This document shows positions 43,753 to 45,696 of a DNA stretch of 45,696 bases, piece after piece. Numbering within the stretch: position 1 is the first letter of the stretch; each line of letters starts with the position of its first letter. Under the pieces are notes generated by a model. The model was not told where the DNA came from. It ran no database searches and was given only the letters and a program-made list of their open reading frames with translations. This DNA comes from Streptomyces actuosus (GTDB taxonomy: Bacteria > Actinomycetota > Actinomycetes > Streptomycetales > Streptomycetaceae), in assembly GCF_016921115.1 (NCBI RefSeq), contig NZ_JAFFZS010000048.1, forward strand, positions 1 through 45,696. Reading direction: 5' to 3'. The translations under genes were made by a program, and so were the position numbers.

Positions 43753-45591
43753 GTGGCCCCAATACGAAAGCGCCCCAAGCGCCTGCCCTCGCTGGGGCAG
43801 TGCACCGGCTGCCTCGGCTGGGGGCTGCGGGTCCAGTCACCGTTCTGCTCCCCCTGCCACCAGTGGCGCTCCAAACGGAACCACCCGGAGGGCGAGTGCA
43901 GACGGTGCAAGCGGCTGTGGCGCATCAACGACGAAGGCTTCTGCCGGGCGTGCGTCGTAGCTGTCACCGAGTACGACGCGGCCTGGTACTTCGAACCCGC
44001 ACGGGCCGCAGAGCAGCCGACATCGACCCAGCTCGCGTTCTGTCTGCCCGCTTCCGTCGGCCGGCCTGCCCTGCCCACCGGTACCTACCGCCTGCAGACT
44101 GACGGCCGCTACCACGCACCTGGCTGGGCACGCGCCCAGCGCCCCGCCCACGTCGTGGACGACGAGCGGATCTGTCCGCCGGCAGTGCGTGGACAGGTGG
44201 CCCTGTTCCCTGCGCCGTACCGGTTGCTGGAGCGCCACGCCGTCGCGATTCGCAGCCGATTCCAAGACGATCTGATCCGACTCAAACCGATGGTCGGTCA
44301 AGTGCAGGCCGAGCACTGCCTCGGGCGTGCCTGGCGCGTCAGTGCCATGAACATGTTGGCCCTTGCGCTGGCGGCGCGCGACGCGGCCGGCCAGGACGTG
44401 GTTGACGCCGCGATCCTTGACGCCCTGCCTCACCGGCCCGTCGGAGTCACTCAGGTCCTGAACAAGGCTGGCTGGCTCGCCCCTGACCTGGACCGTGAGG
44501 TGGTCCTGCTGCCGCACGCCCAGCGGGCCCGCCCCCAATCTCAGCCACGAAGTTGCGATCACTGCCTTTCGTGGGGCCGAAACCAGATATGCGACGGCTG
44601 TAGGCATTGGCGTCGCGTATACGCTGACCAGCAAGGATGCTGCGGTCGGTGTGGCGCCGGGCCGCTTCCTCTTCGGAACGGTCGATGCCGCGACTGCACT
44701 CGACAGCGCCTTCGCCTGGGACCTGACACCGACGCCTCTTCCTGGCGACAACTCCGGTTTGCCGGACCGTCCTTGGCGAACGGCAGCGCGGCCCGTCGCG
44801 AGCTCCGCGCGGATCGCCCAGAGCTCAGTCCGCCAGCCGTACTTGAAGGTCAGGTGACGATCTTCGAGGTCGAGCGGGACTGGCGCCCGCTGGCCGGAGC
44901 CCTGCTGCCGGCCCCGCTACCGCCGGTGAAGGCCCTCCTGGCGGACTTCGCCCGGTACACCTCCGAGAACCGCTGGCACCAGAAAGTCTACGAGCCGATG
45001 GCTCGGGTTCTACGAGTGGCCGCCACCTGGCTGGGCGCCGACACCGTCTTCCGCGAGGATGAGCTCCGGGCGCTGCACCGCGTGGCCGGTGGCAAGGGTC
45101 GTATTCGCGGGCTTCTCGCCTTCCTGGACCAACGCGAACAGCTCGTCACCTCGCCGCCGCGGCGCAACCGCCACGAGGCTTTCGTCCAGCGCACCATCGC
45201 CGCCTTCCCTCCACGAATCAGCGACGAACTCGGCACGTGGGTCGGGGTCTTGCGTGGCGCCAGCAGGCCCCACCACCGCGTCACCGACTACGCCACCCTG
45301 CGCCGCTACCTCATCTACCTGGCCGCGCCACTTGCTGCCTGGACCACCCGCTACACCACCTTGCGTCAGGTGACGGAGGCTGACGTCACAGCCGCTGTCA
45401 CCGCGGTCAAAGGCCCACGCGCCCACGAGCGCGCTGTGGCGATCCGGTCGCTCTTTCGAGCCCTGAAACACGCCAAGCTCGTCTTCGTCGACCCCACCCG
45501 TGGACTCCGCATCACCCGTCAGGAACTGCTGCCCACAACTCTGGCACCCGACCGGTTGGCCGGGCTCTTTGAACCGCCCCGTGTCAGGTAG
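43753..45591 (+). CDS. Large cysteine-rich recombinase, catalytic domain removed by an IS
   Basis: This 612-residue protein starts at GTG, one base after the HTH gene. It has two arrays of four CxxC knuckles. Array 1 is C17/C20, C32/C35, C49/C52, C64/C67. Array 2 is C268/C271, C280/C283, C297/C300, C312/C315. Each array probably binds two zinc ions. Residues about 380-600 contain a core-binding domain like tyrosine recombinases (TEADVTAAVTAVKGPRAHER, SLFRALKHAKLVFVDPTRGL). The R...H-x-x-R...H...Y catalytic block should follow, but the frame ends at the IS boundary (about 45569), with the last six residues, EPPRVR, coming from the IS end. It is thus a truncated, probably non-catalytic protein, though the zinc and core-binding parts are intact. 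Confidence 0.75.
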   Translation: MAPIRKRPKRLPSLGQCTGCLGWGLRVQSPFCSPCHQWRSKRNHPEGECRRCKRLWRINDEGFCRACVVAVTEYDAAWYFEPARAAEQPTSTQLAFCLPASVGRPALPTGTYRLQTDGRYHAPGWARAQRPAHVVDDERICPPAVRGQVALFPAPYRLLERHAVAIRSRFQDDLIRLKPMVGQVQAEHCLGRAWRVSAMNMLALALAARDAAGQDVVDAAILDALPHRPVGVTQVLNKAGWLAPDLDREVVLLPHAQRARPQSQPRSCDHCLSWGRNQICDGCRHWRRVYADQQGCCGRCGAGPLPLRNGRCRDCTRQRLRLGPDTDASSWRQLRFAGPSLANGSAARRELRADRPELSPPAVLEGQVTIFEVERDWRPLAGALLPAPLPPVKALLADFARYTSENRWHQKVYEPMARVLRVAATWLGADTVFREDELRALHRVAGGKGRIRGLLAFLDQREQLVTSPPRRNRHEAFVQRTIAAFPPRISDELGTWVGVLRGASRPHHRVTDYATLRRYLIYLAAPLAAWTTRYTTLRQVTEADVTAAVTAVKGPRAHERAVAIRSLFRALKHAKLVFVDPTRGLRITRQELLPTTLAPDRLAGLFEPPRVR

Positions 45592-45696
45592 AGACTCGAT
45601 TCCGTGAAAGGATTGAGTCATGGCACGACCCTCCCGTTACCCGCTTGAGCTGCGCCGTCGCGCGGTGCGCATGGTCGCCGAGGTGCGCGACGACTA
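45570..45696 (+). mobile_element. Left end of an IS3-type insertion sequence
   Basis: The DNA from TGAACCGCCCCG at 45570 has the TG start and GC-rich inverted-end form of IS3-family elements. It leads after 50 bases to a transposase start. It interrupts the recombinase gene. Comparison with the reverse complement of the right IS end at 1-141 gives TGAA, a CCCC block and scattered matches (about 13 of 28). That is too weak to show they are the same IS. The rest of this copy lies outside the window. Confidence 0.7.
45620..45696 (+). CDS. IS3-family transposase OrfA, N-terminal part (partial)
   Basis: From ATG 45620 the frame reads MARPSRYPLELRRRAVRMVA and runs off the window after 25 codons. 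The S/YP-x-E-x-R-x-RAVRMV opening is the start of the HTH in IS3 OrfA proteins of actinobacteria. GAAAGGA lies about nine bases upstream. The frame-shifted OrfB would lie beyond the window. Confidence 0.85.
   Translation, partial: MARPSRYPLELRRRAVRMVAEVRDD

Overview
The window looks like chromosomal DNA of a Streptomyces or a close high-GC actinomycete. The DNA is very GC-rich with strong third-position GC, GTG starts are frequent, coding is dense, and the gene families are typical of the genus. Everything here was read by eye; no database search was run.

Layout. (1) 1-2.3 kb is a scarred left edge: the 3' end of an IS3-type insertion sequence has cut off the start of an aminoglycoside-phosphotransferase-fold gene. 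It is followed by a remnant of a recombinase C-terminus and two small hypothetical genes. (2) 2.6-22.0 kb is ordinary chromosome: a secreted Ntn-hydrolase acylase, an alpha/beta hydrolase, and a fatty-acid/acyl-CoA regulon (SDR, acyl-CoA ligase and TetR on one strand; phosphotransferase-like protein and acyl-CoA dehydrogenase on the other). Near-identical operator-like palindromes lie upstream of both arms of that regulon. Next come a histidine-rich protein with a duplicated unit, a quinone-reductase-like gene, a Nudix/DUF202 operon, a DMT exporter, a hypothetical protein, an APC permease and a molybdopterin oxidoreductase/cytochrome b pair. (3) 22.4-41.7 kb is a cell-surface polysaccharide cluster. 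It holds an initiating sugar-phosphate transferase, WecB and WecC (UDP-ManNAc, then UDP-ManNAcA), a WecG/TagA-family transferase, two GT4-like glycosyltransferases, a flippase, a polymerase, two methyltransferases, a two-domain oxidoreductase, an asparagine-synthase-like amidotransferase and an alpha/alpha-toroid-like protein. (4) 42.2-45.6 kb is a three-gene recombinase module: an intact tyrosine recombinase, a small Cro/C1-type HTH protein, and a large cysteine-rich recombinase. The last gene is cut by a second IS3-type element whose left end starts at about 45570.

How the genes work together. The polysaccharide cluster reads as a Wzx/Wzy-type pathway: a lipid-linked repeat is started by the phosphotransferase, extended with ManNAc(A) and other sugars, modified by amidation and methylation, flipped and polymerised. 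It carries two decayed pieces of its own genes. One is a 52-codon wecB start at 23344-23499, matching the intact WecB start with no gaps. The other is a C-terminal wecC half at 32891-33397. They sit at opposite sides of the cluster, so that one functional copy of each remains; this points to an old duplication with reciprocal loss.

The most unusual material is the recombinase module. Its large protein has two separate arrays of four CxxC knuckles ahead of a core-binding domain, and its catalytic domain has been removed by the IS. The wecB/wecC scars and the paired TetR operators are also notable.
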